Assembly: GCA_951217055.1 (NCBI GenBank)
Contig: OX578284.1
Span: forward strand, 40,947,467-41,011,466
DNA length: 64,000 nt
Source of the DNA: Gerris lacustris
Lineage: Eukaryota > Arthropoda > Insecta > Hemiptera > Gerridae
Direction: 5' to 3'
This document shows positions 11,198-22,665 of this stretch, piece by piece; position 1 is the first letter of the stretch; every line of letters starts with the position of its first letter. A program made the translations under genes and the position numbers. The notes under the pieces were generated by a model. It made no database searches. It worked only from the letters and a program-made list of their open reading frames with translations, and was not told the origin of the DNA.

Positions 11198-12189
11198 CCT
11201 TATTTTTTAAAATTATTTATTACTTTAGAACAACTTGTTCAACGAAAGTATCTCTTAATTTACTTCAGTGTCATATATATTATGGATAATAAAACACACA
11301 CTCACATATATTATGTTATTAAGAAGAGACGACCTTGGCTATGACCTTGATAAAGGAAGAAGTTAAGATGACAGAGTATGAGAAACTGAGGGTACTTAAG
11401 ACGAAGTATTAGGCCAAAGATGATTATTATTAACGGAGTAACCTTGAAAAGCCGAAAATATTTGGGGAGGAGGCAATTAGACAGCTAGGGAGAGTCAGTT
11501 AAAGCCTTAAGCAGACGATAAACAAGCCAATTTCCTTTATTTCTGACGACCCAAACCGCCACACCACAACCTTGAAACGTTTATTTCTTCCTGTTTTTCT
11601 TTTAAACTTTATATTAATTCTTAGACTGAGACAAATTATTATTATTATTTATTTATTTATTTATTTATTTTTTTCATAATTCTCTTCTTACAAGATCATC
11701 TTAAAAAAAAAAAAAAAACTACGTAATCACCATTTTAAGTGCAACATTTAATATACCGGTTTTTATAATGGAGTTATATAAATACAATGCATTTATTATT
11801 TTTATTTTTTTCTATTTAATTTATTTCATTCGGCTTTTACTTACATTTAAATGTATACAGTTTAAAAATTATACTTGTAATTGTTTGGTGCTCAATCTTG
11901 GGACGCAATAATTGGCGGAAAAAATAATTATTATCATATTCATAAAATAATACGTATTTTAAATAAATATATATGTATTATAGATATATCAAGCGTCCGC
12001 GTCTAATAACGTTTTAAACAATTTTGCAAGGAATCTTCTCAAGTATATAATATGTTATCAATTATCAATATTTATATAAGCTTGATAGTAAAGCTTGTTC
12101 TCAAGGAAGCTTTAGTATTAAGCTCAAATAAATATGTTAAGATTTTTTGTTGATGATGTACATCATAATATAATACAGCTCCGAATTTA
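11193..12189. other. AT-rich sequence without a gene
   Basis: Contains an ATT/ATTT microsatellite (about 11638-11672) and a short purine-rich stretch (about 11340-11530). No open frame longer than about 60 codons outside the TA tract. Confidence 0.5.
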
Positions 12190-12235
12190 GTTAACAATTC
12201 CTCCCTAGCGGGGATCGAACCTGGCCTTGCCCTTT
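12190..12235 (-). repeat. tRNA B-box-like repeat, second copy
   Basis: On the minus strand, 'ggccaggttcgatccccgc' is followed by 'tagggaggaattgtta'. This matches 5788-5825 with a small indel. It is a dispersed repeat with a pol III B-box-like core but no complete cloverleaf. Confidence 0.5.
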
Positions 12236-12260
12236 ACAGTTATATTTATTTTTATTATTA

Positions 12261-12395
12261 GATTTTTTCCAGGAAAACAACTTATATGGTTAGATTCGTA
12301 TTTAAATGGACTATATTTTATATAACTAGATTTATTTCCGGGAAAACAACGTTTATAGTTCGATTTGTATTTAAATTGACTATAAGTTAGAACTT
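12261..12395 (+). repeat. 68-bp direct repeat x2
   Basis: 'gattttttccaggaaaacaa' at 12261 is repeated as 'gatttatttccgggaaaaca' at 12329. The following 'tttaaatggactata' and 'tttaaattgactata' also match. Confidence 0.75.
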
Positions 12396-12469
12396 TTTAG
12401 TTCAAATTGCCGAAACCTTTTTTGAAATGTTTCTTTTTATTCTTTAGTTTTTATGCCTCTAGATTGAGA

Positions 12470-12715
12470 GCTAAAATTTATTTCTCGATTTCACCACGGT
12501 GTATGATTTTTCTGAATCGATGTATGCCAAATTTCATCAAAATTGACCCGGTAATTTAGGCACCACGGGTCTGCACAGACAACAAACAAAAGTTTTTTAA
12601 AAACCACTTTCTTGGACCTAAGAGACCTCAAAACGTGTTAATCCATCAAATTTGGATGTTTGCCATCGCAATACTTTCTCTTTATGTGTACCTTAACTAA
12701 GTATATCAGAAAGTA
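12470..12715 (-). repeat. R-F copy, inverted
   Basis: Contains 'ccaaatttcatcaaaattg', then 'ggacctaagagacctcaaaa' followed by 'cgtg', and ends 'tatcagaaagtaaaaa'. This is the reverse complement of the R-F layout at 5680 and 17253. Confidence 0.55.
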
Positions 12716-14455
12716 AAAAGACATGATTTTTTTAAATATTTCAAAGTGGCTATGGGCATGGGCACCGAACGAGTGAACGAGTAAGAATCGAGATATGTTC
12801 TGCAGTCTATGTCTATTATTGTCTATTGGAACCTTTTCGTCCCTTATAGGATGAAGCCCTATCTAAATTTTGTCTATCTAAAAATGAATCACCCAGTATA
12901 TAAAGAAAAGTGTCTGTTTTTTTTTTTTTCTATACAAATCTACAGTTTTATACCAAGCTTGATAAAATTTTGCACACTTCAAACAAGAGGAAGGGTCGCT
13001 GTCTACATGAGATTCCGAGTCTTCTTTAAGGAATGAAATGAACTTCTTCAACCCACAACTTTAATTTATAATTTTGATTGATCCTTGTTATCTTAAATTT
13101 ATATTATAATAAATTATATTATTTGAAGTCTTGCTGATGATAGTTCAAAAATTGTAATCCAAATTAAAACAAAAAGGTGTGTCCTATTTAGAACGCATAT
13201 CTGTGGTGTTTTTCTTTAATTAAAAGTGGAACTATCAAAGGCCTGGTAAAAAAAAACCTGATGTGCAGTTGAAGCTGTATAAAAAAAATAGTCACAACTG
13301 ATTTATTATCACAGCTTAGGGATTCTACATAGAACTTTAATTCAGATGGTAAAAGTTACAATAAATAATTTAAAGTTTACAAATTACCAAGATAAAGTAC
13401 GGTTACAATTGTGAGTGTACAGTTAGTTATAAAGAAAGGGTACAGCTATGTTAAAAAGGAACAGGAGTAAATCTAAACCAAGGAGTATTTCTAAAGGGTT
13501 GATGTCCTTTGTACTTACTACTACCTGGGCAGGAAGGTGTTCCGGCTCCTGCAGGATCACGATACTAGCACATAGTAGTATAAGGGTGTGAGTGTCCTTG
13601 GCAGTGACCTACTACCCTGGCTAACATATATAATAGAAGCCTCTGTAAGGTTTCCTTCAGAGTACAAGGCAGCCACTCTTTACAACAATATACTTGTACG
13701 TCTAAAGAGCCCTTTTAATGCATTACACACTAGACAGGATAAAGAGAAAAAAAAATCTCAAGGTTAAGTCTTAACAGAATGCTTAATGGAGGTTTTTTTC
13801 CTCGACAAAAATCAAAGGTAGTCGATTTCTTAGCCTTCTAAGTAGAACTACTCAACACTTTAATTTATATAACCTAGTAGGCACTTCTAGCTCTAAGTTA
13901 TATTTGAACTTGGCTTTTCATGCCTTATACTTATACTTACCTTTTACCTTTTACAAGTACTAGGAACTAGTTAACGTCTAAGAAGAAAACAATCGATTTC
14001 TAATCCCTTGAATATATTTTTATGAAACGTGTTTTACCTAACCTATAAAATATATAAACCTATCAATTTCCGACAGTCAAATGAACAAAGATAAAGGATA
14101 TAAATAAAAATGAATATATTTGAAATTTAACGCTACTGTAAATAATAATAATTAGTAAAATTATATTAAGTTAATTTTAAAAGCATGGTATTCTAGTGTT
14201 TTGCATTATTTAAAACTAACTTCTAAAATATGTAAATCTGTTTAGAAAAAATGTATTTTTTACTCAAGTTATCGTCATCGGTAGATTTCGTGACGGTTTT
14301 TGCGTGACAGTGATTTTGTGACGGTGATTTTGGTCGTTTTTTTTTTTGGATTCACTCCCGGGCTCCAGAACGTGCCATAAGGAACTTCGTTCCCAAAACT
14401 AAAATGTATATTATACGCCTAAAATATAAAATGTATAATTTAAAACGTAAGCCTT
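12716..14455. other. Unclassified sequence with a GC-richer patch
   Basis: 13490-13720 is distinctly less AT-rich than its surroundings and includes 'ggtgttccggctcctgcagg' and a TATA-like 'catatataatagaag'. A solo LTR is conceivable, but I could not find matching TG...CA ends or a primer-binding site. No coding frame is recognised. Confidence 0.35.
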
Positions 14456-14509
14456 ATCAAATATCTCTTGAGTGACCTAACGTCGTAAGAGACTCAAGAG
14501 ATATTTGAT
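14456..14509. repeat. Perfect 18-bp-arm palindrome
   Basis: Arms 'atcaaatatctcttgagt' (14456-14473) and its exact complement (14492-14509) flank an 18-nt loop. It could be a minimal MITE or foldback remnant. Confidence 0.85.
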
Positions 14510-15215
14510 TTTGATTTGATTATAAAGACAAGTAGAGCCAATGTACTAAGCTAAACTCCTAACCACAGAACGCTATTGATTTAAACCAAACCTCTGATTT
14601 ACTGTCTAATTAAATTTCTAAAATATATATTTCTATATAAATATATCATTATTTCGTATTTACTGTTTTGAATGATTATCAGATAACAAATAATTGGATT
14701 ACAGATGATTTGTTGCTAACCTTTTGCTCAACAACATGGACCTTTTGATTAAAATCCGTCTCGGTAAATATTTGTTCTAATTCTTTGACAATAAACTGAA
14801 GTAATCAAGTTCACCCATGAGTATTATTAATTATATGAGAAAAAAATTGACTCAGTACAGATAAAATCATATGAGGACAATGAAAAGTCTGTTTGGCATT
14901 TATCATGTCTAGATGATAGCAAGGTCATATAAGAGCGTATCTAGATCTAGTGTGGGTTCTAGTTAGCGAATAGTTTCTATAATATACTATACAGTGGTGT
15001 TAAGAGGAGGGTGGAGGGGAGGGTTGTCTATATAAACAGGCTAGACTAGGCTAGTATTACTAGGGGCGTTGGCCTCAGCAAAACTAAATCCCCACTCTGA
15101 CATCAAACCTTGAACCTGACCCACTAACCAGCTCACCACATCTTATAGACACAGTAACCATCTGGCATACTTGTAACCGCAACCTTAACTTCACCATCAA
15201 ACGAATCGCAATCAA
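14510..15215. other. AT-rich sequence without a gene
   Basis: A G-rich patch lies near 15004-15025. No coding feature. Confidence 0.5.
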
Positions 15216-15600
15216 CTCTAACACTGAAATGACGGAAACCAAATTGACAGATGAGATCATGGGCATCATAAAATTGTTAAAGGTGTTAGTTTCTAAATAT
15301 GATTGTGTAATTTTCTTTGTGCTAATAACTAATAAAATACTATTGATGGACGACACATATCGAACAGCTCATATCGTTGGCGTATAAATGCAACCAAACC
15401 AAATAAATCTTGCAAACACCTCTAAGACTGAAATGACGGAAACCAAATTGGCAGAGGAAATCAGGGCCATCATAAAATTGTTAAAGGTGTTAGTCTCTAA
15501 ATATGATTGAGAAATTTTCATTGTGATAGTAAAGGACTATTGATGGACGCTACATCCCCTCAGGTCATATTGTCGGTGAAGCACAAATGCATCAAAACCT
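15216..15600 (+). repeat. 204-bp tandem duplication
   Basis: 'ctctaacactgaaatgacgg' at 15216 recurs as 'ctctaagactgaaatgacgg' at 15420. Both units keep an ATG-started frame reading MTETKL..EI..IIKLLKVLV. It runs 25 codons before a TGA in the second unit and diverges in the first. Differences between copies include five codon changes and no indel in that stretch. The peptide is not recognised. Confidence 0.75.
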
Positions 15601-15779
15601 CAAAAACAACAGTTGAGATGGTTTACGATACAAATTATACGGTTGATTAAGCATGTATTTTTTTTATAATAATAACAGTAACACTGAAAATATTTAGCTG
15701 AGGTTCAATAAGTGTTTTACATAACCACAACTTCGAACATGCTTTTTAACACACACATAAATTTCAACCTCCTGAGAAC

Positions 15780-15995
15780 ACTTCATTTTAAACTTTTTTA
15801 TTAACCCCAATATCTTCGAAAGTACTCATCCGACTTTGAAGAAAATTTAGATGGTTTGTCGAACGTAGCCCATAGCTGGTCCCACATTAATCCCACCTGT
15901 GAATCGAATCAGCTGGAATCCCACATAGAAACGAAAGAGAGAATATAGGACGCGAGGAAGCTATGTGCCACACAACTGGCAGACTATTTTTCTGT
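15780..15995 (+). mobile_element. R-A fragment (right half)
   Basis: 'aatatcttcgaaagtactca' through 'gacgcgaggaagctatgtgc' and 'cacacaactggcagac', the R-A right terminus. Confidence 0.7.
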
Positions 15996-16236
15996 AAAAA
16001 CTAAGTATCTTTACCACAACTACTACTACTTATGTCGTAAAGTTGAGCCAACGCCCGTCCCTGTCACATTTCTGTCATTTGACGCTTATAAGCCAATTAG
16101 CCTCCCCACGATTCTCAGGTGACAGAAGAGGCTGGCAGTAATGGGAGCCAGAACATACCAGAAGTCTTACTGACCATCCCCGCTGTACGTATTGTATATA
16201 CCACGTTTTGTTCTTTAGGCAGGATCATAGATGGAA
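15996..16236. other. GC-richer unclassified segment
   Basis: Less AT-rich than its flanks ('gaggctggcagtaatgggag', about 16129). It directly precedes the 50-bp array. No open frame or family recognised. Confidence 0.4.
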
Positions 16237-16386
16237 TGAAAGGTAAGTCAACTTTGTCACCATAGCAACCAAGCCAAAGGAGTATGACAAAGGTAAGTCA
16301 ACTTTGTCACCATAGCAACCAAGCCAAAGGAGTATGACAAAGGAAAGTCAACTTTGTCACCATAGCAACCAAGCCAAATGAGTAAA
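16237..16386. repeat. 50-bp minisatellite x3, nearly identical units
   Basis: 'aggtaagtcaactttgtcac' starts at 16241 and 16291 and again (one change) at 16341, an exact 50-bp step. Units differ at only one or two positions, so the expansion is recent. Confidence 0.9.
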
Positions 16387-17252
16387 AGACAAGTAAGTTG
16401 CAGACGATTTTCTCAAGAATTTCATCTCAAAACTAAAATCTCAAGAAGCACCAAACACCATTATCAAGCAGAATATTAGAAAATGTATAGCTGTTTCGTG
16501 TTCACCAAATGTGTTCTGAATAACGTAACTTGATAACATGATGACTTGATAACTTGACGTAACATGATGCACATTTTTAGACTTTATTCTTGCATAGATC
16601 TACGATTCTAACTAGGTTTTTATTTCAAAGTGATTTTTATCTCTTGCCATGCATTTACAAACCACCTTGGATATTTTAAGCTCATGAAATTGTCTTTGTT
16701 ATTTTATTTTTTATTAAAATGATTGTTTGTGAACTCAACACCGAGCACAAGGTTAAACAACTTATAAATTATTATTACAAAATTAACAGGGCTGACAATA
16801 TTGCCACCTGTATTCAATAAAGTGAGGGTGACTCAAGCCAGACAGGGTTCCAAATCAAAGTGTATTTGTCTTGGCAGGTGCAGCGCGACCGCATTAAACT
16901 GTATTAGTCAAAGAGTAATGTACATTTTCAACATAACGTCAGCGTGAAAATTCACATATCGAATCTAATTCTCAATTAAGCACAGACAGACGCAAATGAC
17001 TCATAAGTGGATGAGTTTGACTTATCAATGGTAGATTTTTATAACCTACAGGCAGATAAACTTATTTAAATTTTTAACCATAAATATTTTTTAAAAATGT
17101 GTGATTAAAGACCATGATTAGCAATCTAACTTTTCCCATGAAGAACACGAATCATCATAAGGAATCATCAACAAGAATAGAAGCATTAACAATAATTAAT
17201 ATTTATTACATTTTTGTATAATACCTATATACGAAGAGAGGGTATTGTCATG
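16387..17252. other. AT-rich sequence without a gene
   Basis: Small direct echoes of 'ttgataac' lie near 16535-16560. No coding feature or transposon end recognised. Confidence 0.5.
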
Positions 17253-17450
17253 GCGCAAAATTTGAAGATATATTGAAGGAATTACACATTTTAAGATCCC
17301 CTGAGGTCAAAAAAATATTTTTTAAAAAACCTGTGTCTTCTGAGCAGTCGCGTTAAGCATGAAGTATTGAATCGATTTCGATGAATTTTCATAGACATCT
17401 TCAGAAAAATCATATCTCCAGCTAACCCAAATACACTTTTAAAAAAGGTC
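17253..17450 (+). repeat. R-F copy
   Basis: 'gagagggtattgtcatggcg' leads to 'acacattttaagatcccctg' followed by 'aggtc', then 'gattttcgatgaattttcat'-type wording. Same order as 5680 and 8325. Confidence 0.55.
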
Positions 17451-17693
17451 TTTTAAACAGTTCGGAACTGCGTCCGAACTTGCGTACTTAAAATGTTCGG
17501 GACAAAAAAAATTATTGCCTGTTTAAAAAGAACACTAATTCGATATATCAATTAACACATGACTTAAAAAACCCTTTTAGCTTTGTGTCAGAATATTATG
17601 GCAGCCATATTGAAAATAATATCACAACATGTATTATATGTTTTTTCTCTAATAATTAAGAGCTTTAAAATTATAGGAAACATGCAGTATAAG

Positions 17694-18290
17694 CATTTTG
17701 CTTACTGCTTACCGAAGGTAACGGAAGCTATGTTATAGTTTTGAAGAACGAACATTGATAGTTCCGATTTCAAAAATGTCAAGACATTAATCCGTTTCAG
17801 ACATCAGGGAGCATTTTTAGTTCCGTGTCTGTCTGTCGCTCAATTTTTGCGAACCAACATAACTTAATAACTACTCGTTCAATGTTTATGAAATTTGGAT
17901 GGTATGTCATAATTAGCCCATTGTTGGTCCCATATATTTTCAACCTTCTGCGCCAATTTGTTTCTCCATCACATGCCCACCAACATACATTTATAAAACC
18001 CTATATCTTCAAAAGTATACGTATCTGTTTTTTTTTATGAAATTTAGATGGTTTGTCAAACCTGCCCGCATAGATAGCACCGAGTTAATTTCAACCATCT
18101 GCGCTCTTTAAATTTAGCTAAATTGATACTTTAATTCAGGTAAAAAATCAAAACAATTTTAACAGATTTAAAAAACTGGGAAAAATTAAATAAATTTGGA
18201 AAAGGTAGCAAAAGCATAAAATCATTATTATACGAAATAGGAGCGAGGAAGCTATGTGCCACACAAATGGGCAGACAACTTTATTTAGGT
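17694..18290 (+). mobile_element. R-A reference copy (about 600 bp)
   Basis: The most complete member of R-A here. It starts 'ttaccgaaggtaacggaagc', runs through 'tccgtttcagacatcaggga', a TCTGTCTGTC run, 'atgaaatttggatggtatgt', and ends 'gcgaggaagctatgtgccac' followed by 'acaaatgggcagac'. The 11-mer ggaagctatgt lies near both ends in direct orientation. No coding capacity, so it is non-autonomous. The transposon class is unknown. Confidence 0.8.
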
Positions 18291-19442
18291 CCCCGCACTA
18301 AATTATTATTTTTGAGAAAATAGTTCCATACTTTTTTTCTACTCAAGACCTTCAAAACAATGTATAACATATCACACTGACTAACAACTTTTTGTTAGTA
18401 GGTTAGATTCACCATATTGGCCGTGTGAATATTATGTGAAATTTCCATAAACCAAACAGTTGTCACAAATGCTGAAATTTACCTGTGTGCCGAATTTTGT
18501 TTAAAGCAGTCAATTTGTACGCCAGTTATCGTCAGACAAACAAACAAGCAAACATAAATGTACAGAAGAAAATGAACATTTTTGAACCAAAAAAATTTAA
18601 ATCCCGTATCTAAAATGGAGTCACCACTATGCTCACCTAGTGGTAAGTTCTTCTTTTAAAGTTTAAATGATTATTTTAAAGTGTTTAGTGGCTTTCCCTC
18701 GCATTTGCCAACTTTATTAAGTCTCTTTATTATGAATTATAGAATTGTCAACATTATATTAAGTTATCTCTTTCACTTTTACTAATTAGGTGTTAATTTC
18801 AGAGGAAGAAAAAATAGACGGATTAATAACTCTCAACTTCAAAGCTCAAATTATTTTTTTGTCATCTTTAACTTATTAATTTATAAATAACTTTTAAAAA
18901 AAAATGTTTTGTCTTTAATCAGAAGAAATAAAAAGTACTTTTTCTCGATTACAAAATTATAAGAACTGTCCGACTTTCTTTTATAAAAATTCTAAAATAA
19001 GGAAGAATAAAAAGAAAGCGGAAAAGAGAGAAAAATTGTGGGCGAAAAATCTACAAAACTTTTGTTCTACAAATACCCATCGGGATAAAAGACATTGAAA
19101 CGAACAAAGAACTTTTTATTCAAAAAGGTATTAAAAAAAATGTTAGATATGTTTTAGAATTCTTATCATTAGCAGTTAGGATTGAACAAAAATATTTTCT
19201 TTTAGAATTAACAAAAAAAAAAATAAATAAAATAAAAGGTTTGCCTAATCATGCCTAGGTATTGAAGTTATTAAATTAAATTTTAATTTATTTTTATTTT
19301 TTTTATAAAAAAATGTATTCAACCAACGTTGCAGTAGGAGCTACAGACAATATTTTATGTTTTGTGAAAATTTCTGTAGGGAGAACTATACTGTTAAAGG
19401 AATAGGTTTACAATTGCAGTCAAAAAATATTTAGGTTTACTA
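18291..19442. other. AT-rich sequence with a short dispersed repeat
   Basis: 18430-18520 ('ttgtcacaaatgct', 'gtgaaatttcc') matches 24930-25010 in inverse orientation. The remainder, rich in A and T runs, shows no feature. Confidence 0.45.
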
Positions 19443-20129
19443 CTTTTCCTCACTACACCTATGTTAGGAAAAGTATTGTTTTCACTCAAACAATTTTTTC
19501 CGAGATTTCAACTGAATTATCCGTTTTGGGTGTTTTTAAGACTTCCTGAGTGGTTTTCAGCAAGACATCAGTATGTATGTGTGTGTGTGGGTGTATGTTA
19601 TTATCGCAGCATCCAAGGTATTTAATCTAGAGAGTCGAAACTTGGCAGAAAAATCAGTCCTTACCTGTAGAGGTGCCGCCCGGAAAATCAACTTTTTCCG
19701 CCATCTTGAACCAAAACGAGAATGGACCTCGAGTTGAAATTTGGCACGAATGTACTTTGTATACAAACAAGCCCAAAAACATTTTTCAAACAAAAAAAAT
19801 TTTCATTTTGATATTGGCCACCATTTTGAATTTTGAAACTTTGACGGTTAATAATACCGAAATTATAAATAAGTTTTTGACATAGAGCATATCGTTAGAA
19901 CAGGAAAAAATTAAGGAACAACTATAAAAAAAAACCCGATGAAATTCCATTAATTAGTTTAAAAGTTGTAAGCGAATATAATCATTTATTAGTGCGATAA
20001 TTTTGATGACGTCACAGTTTGTTTACATACTTGTCAAAATACCACCAAAATTCAAATAATTGAATAAATGAAATAAAATAATGTATAAACATTATTTAAA
20101 GAGGCCACTTTCGAAGTGAGGAAAAGTTC
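19443..20129. mobile_element. Candidate TIR element, 12-bp ends
   Basis: 'cttttcctcact' at 19443 is the exact complement of 'agtgaggaaaag' at about 20118-20129, roughly 690 bp apart. The interior holds 'ccgccatcttgaacc' and 'ggccaccattttgaa' phrases common in insect non-autonomous elements. No target-site duplication is evident. Two overlapping 70-78 codon open frames inside have no recognisable content. Confidence 0.4.
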
Positions 20130-21089
20130 CGAGGTTTCGGTACCCGTTCTTTTTTTAAATGAATCAAGATGACATTAGTTTATAAGTCATACCTTACCAT
20201 GCCTAAACCTTTACTAACATAATTATCACCGTGTGACGTCTGTAGTATAATAATCTCTAAATTATATTGATGACTGTCAATAAGGATTTTCTAAATTTTT
20301 ATCCCTAAGGGAACGCACAGGGACAAAGTAAGAAAAGAGAGGGAATTGAGCCTAGACTGATCTTCTAAATTTAGGAAGTTAATACTTGAGGAAAGGGCTC
20401 CTATTTTAGATGTAAGCAAAAAGAGAATTCCAATTTCAACCCAGGGATGTGAAAAGACGCACGGAAGGATACAGAAGGAAAATAGCGCAGAATTACCCAA
20501 AAAGTTATGTTTTAAGAATTTTTCTTTAGTAGTCGGAATCAAAATTTGGGATATTTGAGATTTTTTAAAAAAATGATATTCTTGCTTAGTAAATAATTTA
20601 AATGTTTATTGATATTAGTTTATAAACCCATCTAATTAAAAACAATACACTGCTCAGCGAAGCACGGGAATCCATCTAGTTATTTAATAAAAAATAATAA
20701 TTGATTTTTTTTAAATTTTAATTATTTTTTTAAAATTAAAATTAATTAATACAATATATATATAATTCGATTAATAACCAATTAAATTATTTATTAATTA
20801 CCTTAAATAATAACTTGATTAACAAATTAAATTTATTAACTTTTTTTAAAAAAACGTTTTTATGGGTTAGTATTATCTATTTTGTACATATTATAAAGAA
20901 ATTCAATTCATTAAAGAAAATAGAAAGTATTATTAAGAGAAATACATGTAGAAGAGAAAATAAAATCAGTGACTGAAGTTTAAGGAAAGCCAGAAATAAA
21001 TATTTCTCTTCGTATTTTCTTATTTATAAAAATAAGGGACGGAAATAAAAGACCACAACTTACAAATATAAAACCCTTTTAAGAGTAGA
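20130..21089. other. AT-rich sequence without a gene
   Basis: 'ctgctcagcgaagcacggga' (about 20651) resembles a phrase common at ends of insect interspersed repeats. The rest is unclassified AT-rich sequence with long runs of A and T near 20700-20860. Confidence 0.45.
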
Positions 21090-21394
21090 ACAAAAATAGT
21101 CTGCCAATTAGTTTGGCACGTAGCTTATAGCTTCCTCGTTTCCTGTCGCGTACTCAAATAATGTTTTCCTTTTACGATCTGTTATTGTCTAATTTATTTA
21201 TTTCCCTTTACCTCTGTTTTTTCAAAAAATCTGTCACAATTGTTTTGCTTTTATATACATTTATAAATGGATCAAATAAGCATAATGAAATCTGTGCAGA
21301 AAATAAAATTAATAAGGAACGATCTACTTCCGACCAGGCATCAAATTTTCTTCAAAGTCAAATGAGAATATATTTTAAGATGTAGGTGCAAATA
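21090..21394 (-). mobile_element. R-A copy, partial
   Basis: Starts 'aatagtctgccaattagttt' and 'agcttcctcgtttcctgtcg', continues 'tacgatctgttattgtctaa', and breaks off before the GACAGACA section. A second R-A copy follows immediately in the same orientation. Confidence 0.7.
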
Positions 21395-22665
21395 AAAGAT
21401 AGTCTACCAATTAGTATGTGTCACATAGCTTCCCTGCTTCCTATTGCCTACTCTAACGTTTTTTTAGGGTCCGTAGGCAAAACCAAGGACCCTTATATTT
21501 TCCTGCGTGTGTCTGTCCGTCCGTCTTCTCACGTGCTCTCACGGCTACACCTTTCGTCCGATCACTTTGAAATTTGGCATGTATGTGTCTTGTACCTGCC
21601 CACATATTTTAAAAATATAGCGACTTAAAAAAAATATTTTTCAAAAAAATTAGGGTAAAAAAACTTAAGGGTTAACATTTTTTTATTTTTTTTCGACACC
21701 GTGAGGGGTATCATATGAAATGGTACGTCGAGCTGATTACAAAAATATATAATTCTTTGGTTATAATTTTGATAGGGCGAGCGTAGGCGAGTTTGAAGCG
21801 GGTTTGAAACGTACCCCCCCCCCCCTCTATCTCGCTTATGTGAAGTGCAAAAAATCTGAAAAAATTCCAGAACATTCTTCAACCAAAAGTAAAGATACCA
21901 CTTTTTGGAAATTTCGAAAAAAATATTATTTTATGTTTTATTGACAAAATACGTTTTTTTTAAAAAATTATGGTCTTTTCGATGTATTTATATGGTTGTA
22001 GCCCGGTTCAGTGGCAAAAAAATACTTTATCAGAGTGTGTTTTGAGAATATCAGACCCTTAGAATGGTTCAAAGTAAGCTTTTTAGCATTTTAAAAAAAC
22101 ACTGTTTATACACTTTACAGTTAAACACTATATATAGTGAGGCCTACGGACCCTCGCTGTGTGCTGACTAGCACACACTTGACCTGTTTATTTTGTTTTT
22201 ACGATCAATTGTTTAATTTATTTACCCCCTCCCCTCTGTTTTAAATCCGTCGAAATTGTTTTGTTTTTACGGCAATATTTACCGGGCGCAGACACTAAAA
22301 ATTTATGGGACCGTCTGGGGCTTCATCATCCAAATTTCTTAAAAGTCGTTTGAGTACATTTAGTAGAGATATAGGGAATAATAAAAAAAAGGGTTGTGCA
22401 TGTGCACATGAGTAAGAGCAACTTATGGGCACAAAAGGTTGAAAATGAAATAGAGCCAACAATGAGCTAATTATAACCTACCATCGGACAAGTATTTTAT
22501 AAGTATGTATATTATTTTTTTGTAACCAAAAATTATAAATGACAGATAAACCGACAAAGGACTTAAATGTTCCCTGATGTCTAAAACGGATTTCTGTCAA
22601 GACATTTTTGAATTTAGAGGCACAAAAGTGAAAAGTGTTTTTCTTGTTATTTTTAATTGAAAAAT
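21395..22665 (-). mobile_element. R-A copy split by a TIR element
   Basis: The left part (21400-21460) ends in 'attgcctactctaacg'. The right part resumes at about 22185 ('tttttacgatcaattgttta') and runs to 'acggatttctgtcaagac'. Joining the parts restores the order seen in uninterrupted copies at 6473 and 27330. Confidence 0.75.
21466..22184. mobile_element. TIR element nested in R-A (about 720 bp)
   Basis: 'agggtccgtaggc' (21466) and its complement 'gcctacggaccct' (22142-22154) form 13-bp inverted repeats. The right side extends about 30 bp further with a hairpin (gtgtgct/agcacac) and ends at 'cttgacc', a boundary shared with the second copy at 58072. The interior has CTGTCCGTCCGTC, 'gaaatttggcatgtatgtgt' and a C-run (about 21811). 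No coding capacity. It resembles widespread insect GGGTCC-type non-autonomous elements. Confidence 0.7.

Noticed and set aside
9350..11344. Open frames of 64-103 codons rich in Ile and Tyr on both strands (9350, 10722, 10761, 11054; likewise 46281, 52495, 54608)
   Set aside because: They are translations of (TA)n tracts. Flanking residues have no recognisable domain.
13490..13720. Possible solo LTR (GC-richer, TATA-like box)
   Set aside because: No matching TG/CA ends, target duplication, PBS or second copy in the window.
22155..22190. Helitron 3' end (hairpin gtgtgct/agcacac near the edge)
   Set aside because: The edge is cttgacc rather than CTRR, and the element has inverted repeats at both ends, which Helitrons lack.
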